Source of the DNA: Sycobia sp. Sy_11
Taxonomy: Eukaryota > Arthropoda > Insecta > Hymenoptera > Epichrysomallidae
Direction: 5' to 3'
Length of the DNA: 64,000 nucleotides
Assembly (NCBI GenBank): GCA_018907035.1
Contig: JACCIC010000178.1
Location: forward strand, 372,001 to 436,000
Both the position numbers and the translations under genes were made by a program. Position 1 is the first letter of the stretch. Every line of letters begins with the position of its first letter. Below are positions 23,351-34,124 of the stretch, in pieces. Below the pieces are notes generated by a model. It made no database searches. It was given only the letters and a program-made list of their open reading frames with translations, and was not told where the DNA came from.

Positions 23351-23514
23351 CATATATAAAAAAATTCTATTTTATAAATAAGTTATTGATAAAATATTTA
23401 AATAAATCAGGTTGAAATCGTTATAAAATCAATTACCAGGGTACAACTGAGGGCCGTGCAGTAAGGATAATTTCTTACTGAGAAAATAATAAAATATAAA
23501 AATAGAGAGATAAT

Positions 23515-23905
23515 AAATTAATAAATATTTTTTTATTGGTCTTACAGTGCAATCAATTCAATCTAAAAATAAAATAAAAATAAAAATAAATAAAAAAATA
23601 AAAATAAATAAAAAAATAAAAATAAATAAAAAAAAATAAAATAAAAATTAATTTAAAAATTAAATTAAAAATATAAGGACAGTCTGACTGTCATTATAAT
23701 TTAATTTTTAATTTAATTTTTATTTTTAATTTTTATTTTATTTTATTTTATTTATTTTTATTTTTTTATTTTATATTTTTTTTTTTATTTATTTTTATTT
23801 TTTTATTTTTATTTTGAATTGATTGGACTGTAAGACAAATAAAAAATATTTATTAATTTGTATATGGGCAGTCGACATAAGTACAATTCAATTGTTTTAG
23901 AGAGA
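23515..23905. repeat. Long palindrome of Penelope terminal sequence
   Basis: The left arm (23515-23660) is approximately the reverse complement of the right arm (23700-23860). AATAAATATTTTTTTATTGG, then TCTTACAGT.CAATCAATTCAAT and an A-rich tract mirror a T-rich tract, ATTGAATTGATTGGACTGTA and AGAC.AATAAAAAATATTTATT. The right side continues into GCAGTCGACATAAGTACAATT, as in the PLE leader at 18860. A TCTGACTGTCATTATAAT block sits near the centre. This is a head-to-head arrangement of PLE termini or a derived non-autonomous repeat. Confidence 0.6.
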
Positions 23906-24120
23906 TAATAATAATAGATAATATTTATAATAATTTTATAATTATTTATAAATTAATATCATTTTATTCACTACTTCCAGCCAAGGTAAGTCGATCCTTG
24001 GCGACGGTAAGTATTTAAATTTTTATTTTCTATATTTATAACAACAGGACTGGGTAAATTAGAAGAGTTACACCAAAGTCGTATTTAGTATCTTAATTAC
24101 CTAGCACCCTGATTCAATAC

Positions 24121-24129
24121 ATATATATG

Positions 24130-24176
<47 letters not shown>
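24121..24176. repeat. (TA)n microsatellite, LTR target
   Basis: TA run directly abutting the left end of the LTR-like unit at 24177; the last ATAT (24173-24176) matches ATAT at 25390-25393. Confidence 0.9.
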
Positions 24177-24179
<3 letters not shown>

Positions 24180-25389
24180 GACGAAGGTCACTGAACGTCA
24201 CGTTGAACGACGGCCTCTGCCCTGAATGTCTCGGAAGAAGTAACGCGAATTCGCGACTAATAGACATGTTGTCTTTTTGAGGTATCATCCAGCCGAAGCC
24301 GCACCCGAAGAGTGAAGTCTCGAATCCAGCCGAAGCGATGCACGCGCACGCGCAGAACGAGACAGGGGGAAGGGGGGAGACGCGACGAGCAGAGAGGAGA
24401 GCATTAGATGTTCGACCATTGAGCGAATCACATTATTATTGCGAGTTTTTCCCCGTTGAAGAGTATTTTCGAGAAGGTTCATCTGTAACTGTCACGAGAG
24501 TCTCCCGTGTACGTCCAGTGATTCGAGGGCCCAGATATTTTGCGAGAGTGGTGTCGAGCGGAGTGTGGACACGGTGTGCGCAGACGAGGCGCGCCGCGAG
24601 GTAGCACGACGTCTTTGTGCGATATACCGACCGCTAGCCAGAGGAGCGAGAGCCCGGTGGACGAGGTGACAGCGAAAGCTCACCCGAGCTAATCCCGACC
24701 CGAGCGAAAGGAGACAGCAGGATCTCCAGCCAGCGCCTTCCAGCGAAGCCGGCGACAGCCGGTGAGTACCGACGGCCGCGTAGTTGTAGGTCCGGGTCAC
24801 GGACCGCGTAGCGACGGCGGCATAACGCGAGTGCGGGGACGTGCGCGCGCGCGCGATCGAGAGGCACTCCCGGAGAAGAGCCAGCAGCCAGCAAAAAAGA
24901 GCCGCGAGACGGCGAGTGAGCATATATGTGTGTGTGAGAGAGAGAGAGCGAGGATCAGAGCGTGTGCGCCGCGAAACGGAATGTGAGTGCGAGAGAGAGA
25001 ACGAACAGCGAGATCGCGGGAGTGTGAGAGAGAGAGAGAAAAAGAGAGAGGGATCGAGTGTGTGTGCCGCGTAGACGAGGTGCGTGTGCACCTCCTGCCC
25101 GAGAGTGTGTGCGCGCGGTATCGAGAGTGCGAGAGAGTGAGAGAGAGAGAGAGAGAGGATAGCCGATAACTTGTAGCGTGCGTGATAATAAAGATATTTT
25201 AGAACAGCATATTCGGTGCTATCATTCATTGCCGCCGCCCCCTCCTATTTATCGTTGCCCCGCTTCTCATCAGCAGACCCCCTCGTGAAGAGAGAACGAG
25301 GATCATCGCCGGAGACAGCAGCAGGTAGGTGCTGGATAGAGTGAAAAGTATTCTGTGACAGCGGCCAGGGCAAAGGCCGCAACATCACA
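24177..25389 (+). mobile_element. Probable solo LTR 1 in a (TA)n tract
   Basis: GC-rich 1.2-kb block in AT-rich DNA, starting TGTGACGAAGG and ending CATCACA. It is flanked on both sides by TA repeats with a 4-bp ATAT duplication (24173-24176, 25390-25393), a length typical of gypsy-type integrases. An AATAAAG signal lies near 25188. GA-rich stretches around 24940-25160 create spurious frames on both strands. No internal coding region or partner LTR is found, so it is best read as a solo LTR. A GC-rich host promoter/first exon (it holds a CCGGTGAGTA donor-like site near 24760) is the alternative. Confidence 0.5.
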
Positions 25390-25442
25390 ATATATATCTA
25401 TATATATACAATGTGGGTGTGTGTGTGTGTATGTGTGTGTGT

Positions 25443-28250
25443 TTTTAATAGTCGTAGGCAGAGCAAGCTCTGCACTAGTGGCCTCCCGAAACCAGCATCC
25501 CGCCGGAACTATCCGGGAATATTACTTCGGCGGGGCTGTTAGTTAACCTATATGGCTCCTCTTCCTATAACATTATCCTATGTCCCCCATCGACACAAGT
25601 GATCAGGGGTTCGGTATTCGTCCTCTGCATCTTAAAATAGAATCAGCTAGCCTGGTTCATCCTAGGCCATTCGCCTAATTCTATCAGCATTTCTAAGTTT
25701 GGTCATCACCTCTTTTGCGAAACTGGCTACTGCCTTCCAGTTTTCAGAAGATTCCAGCATTATTGATAGGATGCTCTCTGGTCTTATTGGCTTATTGATG
25801 ATATTCATCAAGTGTTCACCTTGTGTACTAAAACAAGGGCAGCTCACTAATATATGCTCGGCATCCTCGACCAAAGTCGGACAGATGGGGCAGAAATCAT
25901 TATTATCCAGGTCAAAACGGTGGAAATAGAACCTAAAACAACCATGTCAGTCAACAACTGGGTTAGGTGGAAATCTAGTTCCCCATGTTTCCTGTTGATC
26001 CATCTTTGAATGTCTGGGAGGATACGATAAGTCTATCGGCCTTTATTAGAATCATTCTATCGTTTTTGCCATACTTCTATAGAACGATGACGTTTCACGT
26101 TTTTAGCACCTTGTAGAGAATCCACTGCGGCCTTACATATGTTGTACATCCTAACCAGCTCATCTGCAGCTAAATCGAAAGGAAGAATTCCGGCAAGTAC
26201 CTCAGCAGCGTCGGTGGATACTGTCCTGTAGCCACCAATAATACGTATACAGGTGCGGCAACGGGCTGCAATGGCCAGCTCACAATACGATTTAATTCCA
26301 CATGCATGATGCCAGATTGGCGCTGCATATATGTTGACAAAATTAACAATATAAGCTAATAGCTTCCTCTGGGGCGGGCGTGGGCCACCAATATTAGGCA
26401 TGAGCCGACACAAGGCAACTGCAACTCGTTGCGCTCTTTCACCAGATATCTTTAGATGCTTTCTGAAGTTGAACCTGGCATCAAGCTGTACACCCAAGTA
26501 TCGTAAAGATGGAACAGAACTAATGCGGCAGCTACCAACTTTAAGAGAAATATAGTATTACTATCTACCTTCTTACGACTAATGACAAGAACTACTTCTG
26601 TCTTGTACTCCGCTAATTGTAGATCAGCCGACTTAATCCATCTACTGATGTTGCTGCCTCATTGTCATTTTCAGTGAGTTCTTCAAGGGTCTTAGCCGTC
26701 ACTACTAGTGCGATATCATCGGCGTAGCCTACTGTTATTGAACCAGGTGGTTGTGGATTCCTCAACACGCCATCATACATAATATTCCACAATATAGGTA
26801 CCATAACATAGCCCTGGGGAACTTCCGCAGTAACCTTATGCGATACAATGCCTTTATCCGTTCTGTATAATATTATGCTATTCTCAAAGGAGTTAGCGAC
26901 AACATTCTGTAGATAGCCAGGTACACCGAACTCTTTAAGAGAATTCATAATAGAAGACCAGCGCGCTGAGTTGAAGGAATTCTTGACATCTAGAGCGACA
27001 ATGGCACAATACTGTTTAGTGCTACCTTTCCATCTCTTACCACTGATTGCATTTCTTGCGGTACAAACTACCAGTTTAATAGCATTGACTGTTGATTTTG
27101 ATTTCCGAAATCCAAATTGGCGTGAGGATAAGCCGTGCAATCCTTCAGTGAATTCTTCCAGTCGGCTACATATTATTTTTTCAAATATTTTACCTACCGA
27201 ATCGAGCATACACAATGGCCTGTATGATGACGGATCATCAAGTGGCTTATTGCCCTTAGGTAACAGAACTAACCTTTGAGTTTTTCAGCAATCAGGAAAA
27301 ATATCCTCAAGAAGACAAGCATTATATACTTTTAGATATATAGATGGGTTTTTCTGTATCGCCAACTTAATTGCAGCATTAGGGATACCATCAGCGCCAA
27401 GGGCAGCACTGTCTCTAATCTTAGCGTGATATGCTTTATGAGCGCATTTGCCAGATGGCCTGGTGCACCATATTCTAAACGCTCTTCTCATATGATAGTG
27501 GTGAACACTTCATAGTCTAGTGATCTGATGTTCCATTTCCGTGTGGGCATCCACTCATTGCACTTGTTTTTCACTTTCTTCTCTGCAATCTCGTACAAGA
27601 TCGCCCTGTGATCACTGTGAGTGTAAAGGTTGCTTACTCTCCAATTAAGGATCCGCTGAATCAGTTCATCACTGACGATAGTTACATCAATGACTGATTG
27701 TTTATCTCCCCTAATGAAAGTGGATTCAAATCCCTTATTAACCACATGGAGTGGAAGAGAATTCAGACCATCAAGCAGCATACTACCTCTGTTACTTGTT
27801 GAAGCGCTTCCTCAAGCTGTGGATCACGCGTTAAAATCGCCAGCGATTAATAATGGTTTCTTATCCGTGGCCTCATCAACTAATTTAGCTACAAGAATTT
27901 CAGACTGCTTGTCCGTCAAACTTGGAGGAGCATATACACTAAAGACGTATATTTCTTGTATTTTAGCCCAGTATATCAATTCGCTCCGATGACTAGATTG
28001 CTTTAGTACCTGCCTATTTTGACCAATGCAGAGGGCCGCTCTATTGCTTGTATCACTTATCCAGCGCTGTGGTCTGTCTCTGTCACAATATGGTTCGGAG
28101 ATTACAGCAATGTCTATTCTTAGCTCCTTTATTGTCTGTTTCATCAGGTCATGGGCCGCTACGCAATGGTTAGTATTCAGTTGGAGTATTCTCATGTTTC
28201 ATGTCTGTTTAAAAACTCCATAGCGATCGGGTACTTATAGCTGTATACTG
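25443..28250 (-). mobile_element. R1-clade non-LTR retrotransposon, copy C (5'-truncated)
   Basis: Minus-strand relative of copy A. The 3' end (25443) retains the full 3' UTR and adjoins a (GT)n tract at 25415-25441, so it is (AC)n in the element sense. The 5' end stops inside the end of ORF1, about 50 bp upstream of the ORF2 start at 28195. This is the usual 5' truncation of target-primed insertion. A large internal deletion joins the endonuclease linker to the RT near 27430-27490. Confidence 0.85.
25662..28195 (-). pseudogene. R1-clade ORF2 pseudogene, copy C
   Basis: The N-terminal endonuclease runs 28195-27488 with LQLNTNHC, GDFNA, VIDVTIVSDE and SDHRAILYE, broken by frameshifts near 27830. 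About 620 bp of linker is missing compared with copy B, joining GKCAHKA to AKIRD. The RT (27215-26613) has FRKSKSTVNAI, LDVKNSFNSARW and YADDIALVV, then a frameshift. SLRYLGVQLD-like sequence and a C-terminal region (26497-26057) follow, and the zinc motif lies at about 25820-25880 (LVEDAEHILVSCPCF). It is about as diverged as copies A and B and inactive. Confidence 0.85.
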
Positions 28251-28419
28251 TAAAAAATATCGTTTGAACTAAATCAGTTAATACATTTAAATGTATATTT
28301 TTCATAATGAAAAACAGTTATTTATATTAAACAAATTTTTCGTTCTTTCAATTTGAAGAAATGTATTAATTTAAAATTATCAAATTTTGTTTTAGTGTAC
28401 TGAGATTAACAAAAACTAT

Positions 28420-28890
28420 TTCAAACAAAAGTTGTAGATCTTATCAAAGTAATTTTTTATACTAAGCGCTGAATTTCTACAACCAGCATTTCTCAAAAAA
28501 AATTTATTCGAATGTATCTATATTTCGTATAAATGTAGAATTATTCCCGGGATCCCGAGACAGAAATGTTGAGCTTTTCTCCAAAAATATATAGTTTGTA
28601 TCGAAAAATTTATATAGAACAAAAAATATGTATTTTAATGAGCTCTATGATCTGTGTTTTAAATGTTTTTGTAACTTTTTTTATTTTCTAAGATTAATTC
28701 AGCAAACCATGATTTTTATGGACTTTTCGTGGATTTTGAAATACATATTTAATTTCGATCTAACGTTATTATGATGTTAATAATCCGCACTCCAAAGAAA
28801 AAAGTATGCAAATTTTCAAAAAAATAGTGACAGAACTACTTCAATACAGTCACACCACTGCCGATGCTTCAAAGGGACCCCAAGATTAAA
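28420..28890 (+). repeat. Unassigned interspersed repeat, family 1, copy 1
   Basis: Shares an ordered series of blocks with 30640-31110. Examples are CAAAAAATATGTATTTTAATG followed by GCTCTATGAT, ATTTTCTAAGAT.AATT, AAACCATGAT..TTATGGACTTT, and a GC-richer end (CACACC.CT..C.ATG). It has no open frame and no terminal repeats that I can see; class unknown. Confidence 0.5.
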
Positions 28891-29056
28891 TTTTTGATTA
28901 TTTTTCGAGAAATATTTTCAGAGGATAAAATGATCTAAAGGAATATAGATTTATAGATAGAGAATTGTTTATATAGATATTATTTAATTGTTTAATAAAT
29001 CGGTTACATTATTATTTTGAGTAAATCCGAGACGCCGGATGCCTTTATATATATAT

Positions 29057-29174
29057 TGTAACAGCGAGCTAATAATTTTAATAAAATAATATTAATTTAA
29101 ACATTGAAAGTATATATATTCATATACACGTATAAATGTAAACTAGAGTTTAAAAATAATATATAATGGTAAAG

Positions 29175-29220
<46 letters not shown>

Positions 29221-29285
29221 ATGTAAGGAATTATAATACGTATAAGTATATATATATATGAAATGTATTATAATACGTATTAACA

Positions 29286-29337
<52 letters not shown>

Positions 29338-30246
29338 TTTGTAGAATAAGAATCGAAACTAAAATGACCAAATTTCATCTAACATGTCATCATCTTATTT
29401 GGGCGAGGAAAACAATTTCATAATACCGCCGAAATAAGGCGTTGGCTTGCGCAAGATCATACGTCAGAAGCGTATGTTTCTCCGATGAAGGTCTCATAGG
29501 TAACGCAACGTGTAGATTAGCGATGCGCTAGTGTATAATTTTCGATGTTTATTTTATAGTAAAATTAACACTTTAAACAATTAAATTACATTTTTAATAC
29601 AACAAATATTTAAGACAAAAATTATAACGAATGTTTATGATAAAATTTAATTGTTTATACTAGTATTAAGGCTAAAAGTAAGCAAAGTAAACAATGTAAT
29701 AAAAAAGCTGTAAAAACGAGGAGCAGAGAGAGGGATTGCGGATGATCATGGAAAAATCGGGTATATAAAGCCCCAATTTTTTCACAAAAATTCATTCAGT
29801 CAGCAGCGTTCAATCAAGCAGTCTCCCGTAAGTCCTCTCTCTGTCGCCGTATACAAGTAAGAAATAAATTTCATTAGTATTTAAAAAATAATAAATCTAA
29901 TATTTCTCTCTCTCCCTTTTCTTTGAATCTCCTTTTTCCGGGGAAGTGTCTGGTCCTCCTATGTGGTAGGACTGAACATCCCCCTAGTTTATCAGCCATA
30001 TAGAGCCATAGAGCCTTGGACTCTGACCTATGTAAAACCAGCATAGGGTTTCATAACATCCCTCAAAATCTACACCTTATTGTTAGTTGCCATTAAGTAA
30101 TCGACTAGGCATTCCCGAGCTAGTGGAGGCAACTCCAGGCTCAAAATTGCCTAAAACAATAGGTGCATATGTGTATTAAAATTAATACACGTATGTATTA
30201 AAAATAAAGAGTAACGTGTACGGAAGGGTAAATATGCCCAGACGTC

Positions 30247-30249
<3 letters not shown>
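29057..30249 (+). mobile_element. Probable solo LTR 3 in a (TA)n tract
   Basis: 1.19-kb block starting TGTAACAGCG and ending CGTCACA, with (TA)n on both sides and a 4-bp ATAT duplication (29053-29056 and 30250-30253). Inside lie a TATA box with an initiator (29762-29801) and AATAAA at 29863-29868. It also holds two internal TA microsatellites (29179-29218, 29288-29332), probably later expansions. There is no coding sequence and no second LTR. The outer boundary could be wrong if the internal TA tracts mark the true ends. Confidence 0.45.
29762..29801 (+). promoter_or_regulatory. TATA box plus TCAGTC initiator
   Basis: TATATAAAG (29762-29770) is followed about 30 bp later by TTCAGTC (29795-29801), the arthropod initiator consensus. 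A polyadenylation hexamer follows 65 bp further on. This order fits the U3-R-U5 layout of an LTR. Confidence 0.55.

Positions 30250-30287
<38 letters not shown>
30250..30287. repeat. (TA)n microsatellite
   Basis: TA run directly after the right end of LTR 3. Confidence 0.95.
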
Positions 30288-30290
<3 letters not shown>

Positions 30291-30639
30291 GTTATAACAG
30301 TATAATATAATTCGATGATTTTACGATGAATTTAAAAAAAAATTTTTTAATAGTGCATGCTTGCATTATGATCATTGCGATGTAAATTTCGCGAAGATGC
30401 TTTGATGATACAGCCTTTCTCCAAGCAAGCTTGCTTCAATAAAAATTGCTACGTGAGTTTATAACAGAGATCGTGGATGAACTTCCGAAAAACGAACATA
30501 ATCGATTTGTCGATTTTTTTTGGATGCTGATTAAAATTATCGTAGTGACGTTTGATGAAAATTTAATTCTCAAGTGAAAAACTATAAACACAGAGTCTTT
30601 TGAACATATCTCGAGAAATATTAAAATTTACAAAAATAT

Positions 30640-31110
30640 ATTTTAAAAAATCATTGTAAATCTCATTAAAATAGATATTTTTTATTCTATTTAATTCGAC
30701 TCTATAGGCAGTATTTCTCGAAAAAAATGTATACGAAGATATCTGCAATGAGTATATGCGGAGAACCGTTAACGGAATAGTTGAACTTTGTCCAGAAATA
30801 TTATTTGCACCGAAAACTGTATAGACCAAAAAATATGTATTTTAATGAGCTCTATGATTATGGTTTAAATTTTTTTGCAACTGTTTTTATTTTCTAAGAT
30901 AAATTGAACAAACCATGATCATTATGGACTTTGTATGGATTTAGGCATAAATATTTAATTTCTAAATATTACCGTGTAAAGCTGTTACGACATTCGTAAT
31001 TAGTTTGCCAAATATCATAAATATTCAGAAAAATAGTGCGGGGAAATTTTCTTGGAACTAATCTGAATAGAGCCACACCCCTAACATTGTTTCGGCGAGC
31101 CCTGAAGCTT
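30640..31110 (+). repeat. Unassigned interspersed repeat, family 1, copy 2
   Basis: Aligns by eye with 28420-28890. Its 5' part (GAAAAAAATGTATACGAAG, then GAGTATATGCG.GGAAC and GTCCAGAAATATTATTTG) also matches the reverse complement of 63850-63990. It is non-coding; the minus-strand open frame at 30563-30829 has no recognisable domain. Confidence 0.5.
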
Positions 31111-31318
31111 ATAATTTTTATTTATAATTTTATTCCTAACCCCATCATTTTTTTTCTGCAGATATATAATATATGATAATATTATCATAAGTAAAATTAT
31201 CTAGGCAATATATTTTTATAAATTGAATATTTTTTACATAAGTAGTATTTATGTATTTGATATGGTTATGTTACTATCTCGGGCGAAGCCGAAACGGGAA
31301 TGCTAGTGTATATAGAAA

Positions 31319-31320
<2 letters not shown>

Positions 31321-31366
<46 letters not shown>
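31321..31366. repeat. (TA)n microsatellite
   Basis: TA run of about 45 bp in unassigned AT-rich DNA. Confidence 0.95.
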
Positions 31367-31370
<4 letters not shown>

Positions 31371-31435
31371 TACACATTTTTATATATGTAAAGAAGATAT
31401 GCAGGAGAAATCGAAAAATAAGTATATCTACTCAC

Positions 31436-31436
31436 T

Positions 31437-31489
<53 letters not shown>

Positions 31490-31532
31490 GATTTTGGGTG
31501 CCGAAATAAAGAAAAGAAACACTACACACATT

Positions 31533-31598
<66 letters not shown>
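31436..31598. repeat. Microsatellite cluster (CA)n(GA)n ... (TA)n(TG)n
   Basis: CA then GA runs at 31436-31486, a 50-bp unique spacer, then TA and TG runs at 31541-31598. The minus-strand frame through them is low-complexity. Confidence 0.95.
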
Positions 31599-31601
<3 letters not shown>

Positions 31602-31779
31602 CATGCAGTGTTCTTTACCTGGCCTGATAAGTTCATACCTGCTTTTTTTTAAATAAGAATGAATTATCAGAAAAAATAGCAGAAGAATGTTGGTCTAAAA
31701 ACATCGAAGATTCAATATAATTAATTCTTTTTTATGAGTCAATGCATAAATGGTATTTATTTGTAAAATAGATTTTTAT

Positions 31780-32540
31780 GAATTTTGGAAATATCCATAA
31801 GGTACGCCATTTGTCCCGAATGTACAAAATGATGTGAAAATGGATTCGGATTTCTAAATTATCTCGTTATTTTTTTAAACTGTATGTTCGTTAAACTATT
31901 GATTTATTTATTTTTATCAGAGTTTAGATATATTGTATGTTCACATCATCGTATCCACGCGTATACTTATAAAAATCAGAAATATAGCAATCAGAAAAAA
32001 TAGCAGTAAAATGTTGACCTAAAAACATCTTTTTTATGAGTCCACACGTAGACAAAATGATGTGAAAATAAACTCGTCTATTTGTAACTGATCTCATTAC
32101 TTTATTAAGCTGCATTTCCATTGATATAATTTATTATTATTTTTTTAAAGTTTTAGATACATTTGTCTAAACTATACAAGCCGTTATTTAAAGGAATGCA
32201 TATAAAATGCAGTTAGCCATTTGTTTTATTGCAAAAGATTTTAGAAAAATTTTATTAGTAAATATTATTCAATTATATGAAATTTTTTTTGTTTTATTAT
32301 GAGAAGAGTTACAATATAATTACATATATTATTATGTATGTATTTTTATCTTAATAAATAACAGAATTTAGAAAAATATTTTATATAAAGTTTTTTAAAA
32401 TACCTATACGATTTATAAGTAGTAAATTTCTTAATATGCTAAGAACACATATTAATATCTTTATCACATTTAGTAGGATATTTCATTATATCAATGAACT
32501 AATTTCTAATTTAATTATAGAATAATTTTTGTGTTAATTT
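31780..32540 (+). repeat. Unassigned interspersed repeat, family 2, copy 2
   Basis: Diverged copy of 6790-7640. The opening block (ATGTGAAAATGGA...ATCTCGTTA) is itself partly duplicated at 31790-31950 and 32050-32160. Later blocks (GCATATAAAATGCAGTTAGCC near 32200, ACACATATTAATAT near 32445) follow the same order as in copy 1. Confidence 0.5.
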
Positions 32541-32662
32541 TTGGAACTTCTAATATATCAGCGGAAGTTCTTTGACGAACTAAGAAAAATTGTCGGCTTT
32601 TTGCCGAATATTTGCAGGAGAAATAATACAATTGAGATATATGTATATATATATATATATAT

Positions 32663-33126
32663 TATCACGAGGCCGCATCCGAAATGCGCCTCGTAAGCCG
32701 TGGTGCATGCATGTAAACACCGCGCGACTTCGACGCGGTGACCGGCCGCGCGTGAAGAGCAGTGAGAGGGGGAGTGAAGATTCGGCGCCGAGAGGCGCGA
32801 AGGACAGTTAGAATTGAGTCTCGTTTTGAGTTAGTTAGAGACGACAGCCACGTGCGCCCGAGCCACCTGAAAAATAAAAAGACGAGATTTTTGTGCACGT
32901 GCTTGAAACGCGCTAGAAGAGATCGACCTCGCGACAGATTCCGCACCACGAGTAGCGACGTGTTCTGAGTCATCGAGGAAGAGGAGCACGCGAAACCACC
33001 AACGGGCCCGTGCAGGAGACTCTGCTACTCGCGCCGACGCCAGGTGTCTGCTGCGTTGGTGCCCGGTTTCGTTCCGAATCCGCGCAGACCTTGCAGGGCG
33101 CCCCGCCAGCGGGCGGACGAGCGTAC

Positions 33127-33175
<49 letters not shown>

Positions 33176-33630
33176 CGCGCGCGTATTGCGGTTTCTGCTT
33201 TTCGCATATTATTATTGCAGGCGCACGAGCCTCGCGGCCTTTGATATTGTAAAACGGGAGAATATCGTGTAAAAATAAAGTTTGTATTCAAACGACACGT
33301 TCGCGTTTGTCTCGGTTCTTTTTCTGTCGTCAGTCACTACCTTCCCTGTACAATTTCCCGCATCGCGCTGATATTGCGTGCGATCTGAGTTAGCTGCGGA
33401 CGTGGTGCTCGTTGCCGGAGCACCGCGCACGAAACAGGTGAGTAGGCTCGTGCTTTCGCAAGCCGATTTTTTTCTTTGTAACGGGCCGGCGCGCCGAGAC
33501 TCCGCCGCCGACGGGTGCTTATTCCCCGGACGGCGAGAAGCTGGAACGACGTGGGTTGTGCGTGGACCGTACGGGAGCGGTTGCGCGTCTATATTCAAAC
33601 TGGAGTTCGCAGAATCAAACCCACCCCGTT

Positions 33631-33633
<3 letters not shown>
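32663..33633 (+). mobile_element. Probable solo LTR 2 in a (TA)n tract
   Basis: GC-rich block starting TATCACGAGGCC (possibly a mutated TGTCACG) and ending CCCGTTACA. TA repeats flank both ends, and ATAT is duplicated at 32659-32662 and 33634-33637. AATAAAG occurs near 33275 and a (GA)n run at 33128-33172. It resembles LTR 1 in base composition, GA content and signal order, but the sequence differs. Open frames inside are GC-rich artefacts. Orientation is taken from the polyadenylation signal. Confidence 0.5.

Positions 33634-33668
<35 letters not shown>
33634..33668. repeat. (TA)n microsatellite
   Basis: TA run directly after LTR 2. Confidence 0.9.
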
Positions 33669-33671
<3 letters not shown>

Positions 33672-33906
33672 CTATACAAATAACATATATATCTTATCAG
33701 AAAAAATGAGATGATACATAAATTAACATAATATAAATATATTGTAAATAATTTACAGTTATATAAAATCTATAAAATTTTAAGGAATGAAAACATAATT
33801 TTTAACTGATTTAACTCCGCATGTGCAATTTTATATAGCTGCATAAAGTTCTAAAAAAAGTTGGCAAAACGAAATAAGTCGTTACGATCTTTTTATCTTA
33901 TTATAT

Positions 33907-34111
33907 TGTTGGATGTAGAGACGACGTTAGCTTGACGCACTTCCCTCAAGCTGACGACGATACATGTGTGTAAGTGAGCGCACGTCCAGCGGCAGCCTGT
34001 AGCTGTCCCGCCACGCGCCAGTTCATTGAGACGCGTTGTAAGGATTAGACGCAATAAAGACGTGATTGATATTGTATTCTGCTTTGTTTTATTATCCCGA
34101 TATACCAAACA
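33907..34111 (+). repeat. copia 5' LTR
   Basis: 205 bp starting TGTTGGATG and ending ACCAAACA, directly followed by a copia-type primer site. AATAAAG lies near 34054. TATAT precedes it (33902-33906). Short LTRs of this size are usual for copia elements. Confidence 0.7.
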
Positions 34112-34124
34112 GGTTATGGGCCTA
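34112..34124 (+). promoter_or_regulatory. copia primer binding site (initiator tRNA-Met half-molecule)
   Basis: GGTTATGGGCC at the LTR edge matches the copia-class primer site. That site pairs with an internal region of initiator tRNA-Met rather than with a tRNA 3' end. Confidence 0.65.

Noticed and set aside
24338..25230. Long GC-rich open frames, including a 245-codon minus-strand frame
   Set aside because: They are low-complexity Arg/Glu or Ser/Leu frames from GA repeats in an LTR-like block, with overlapping frames on both strands.
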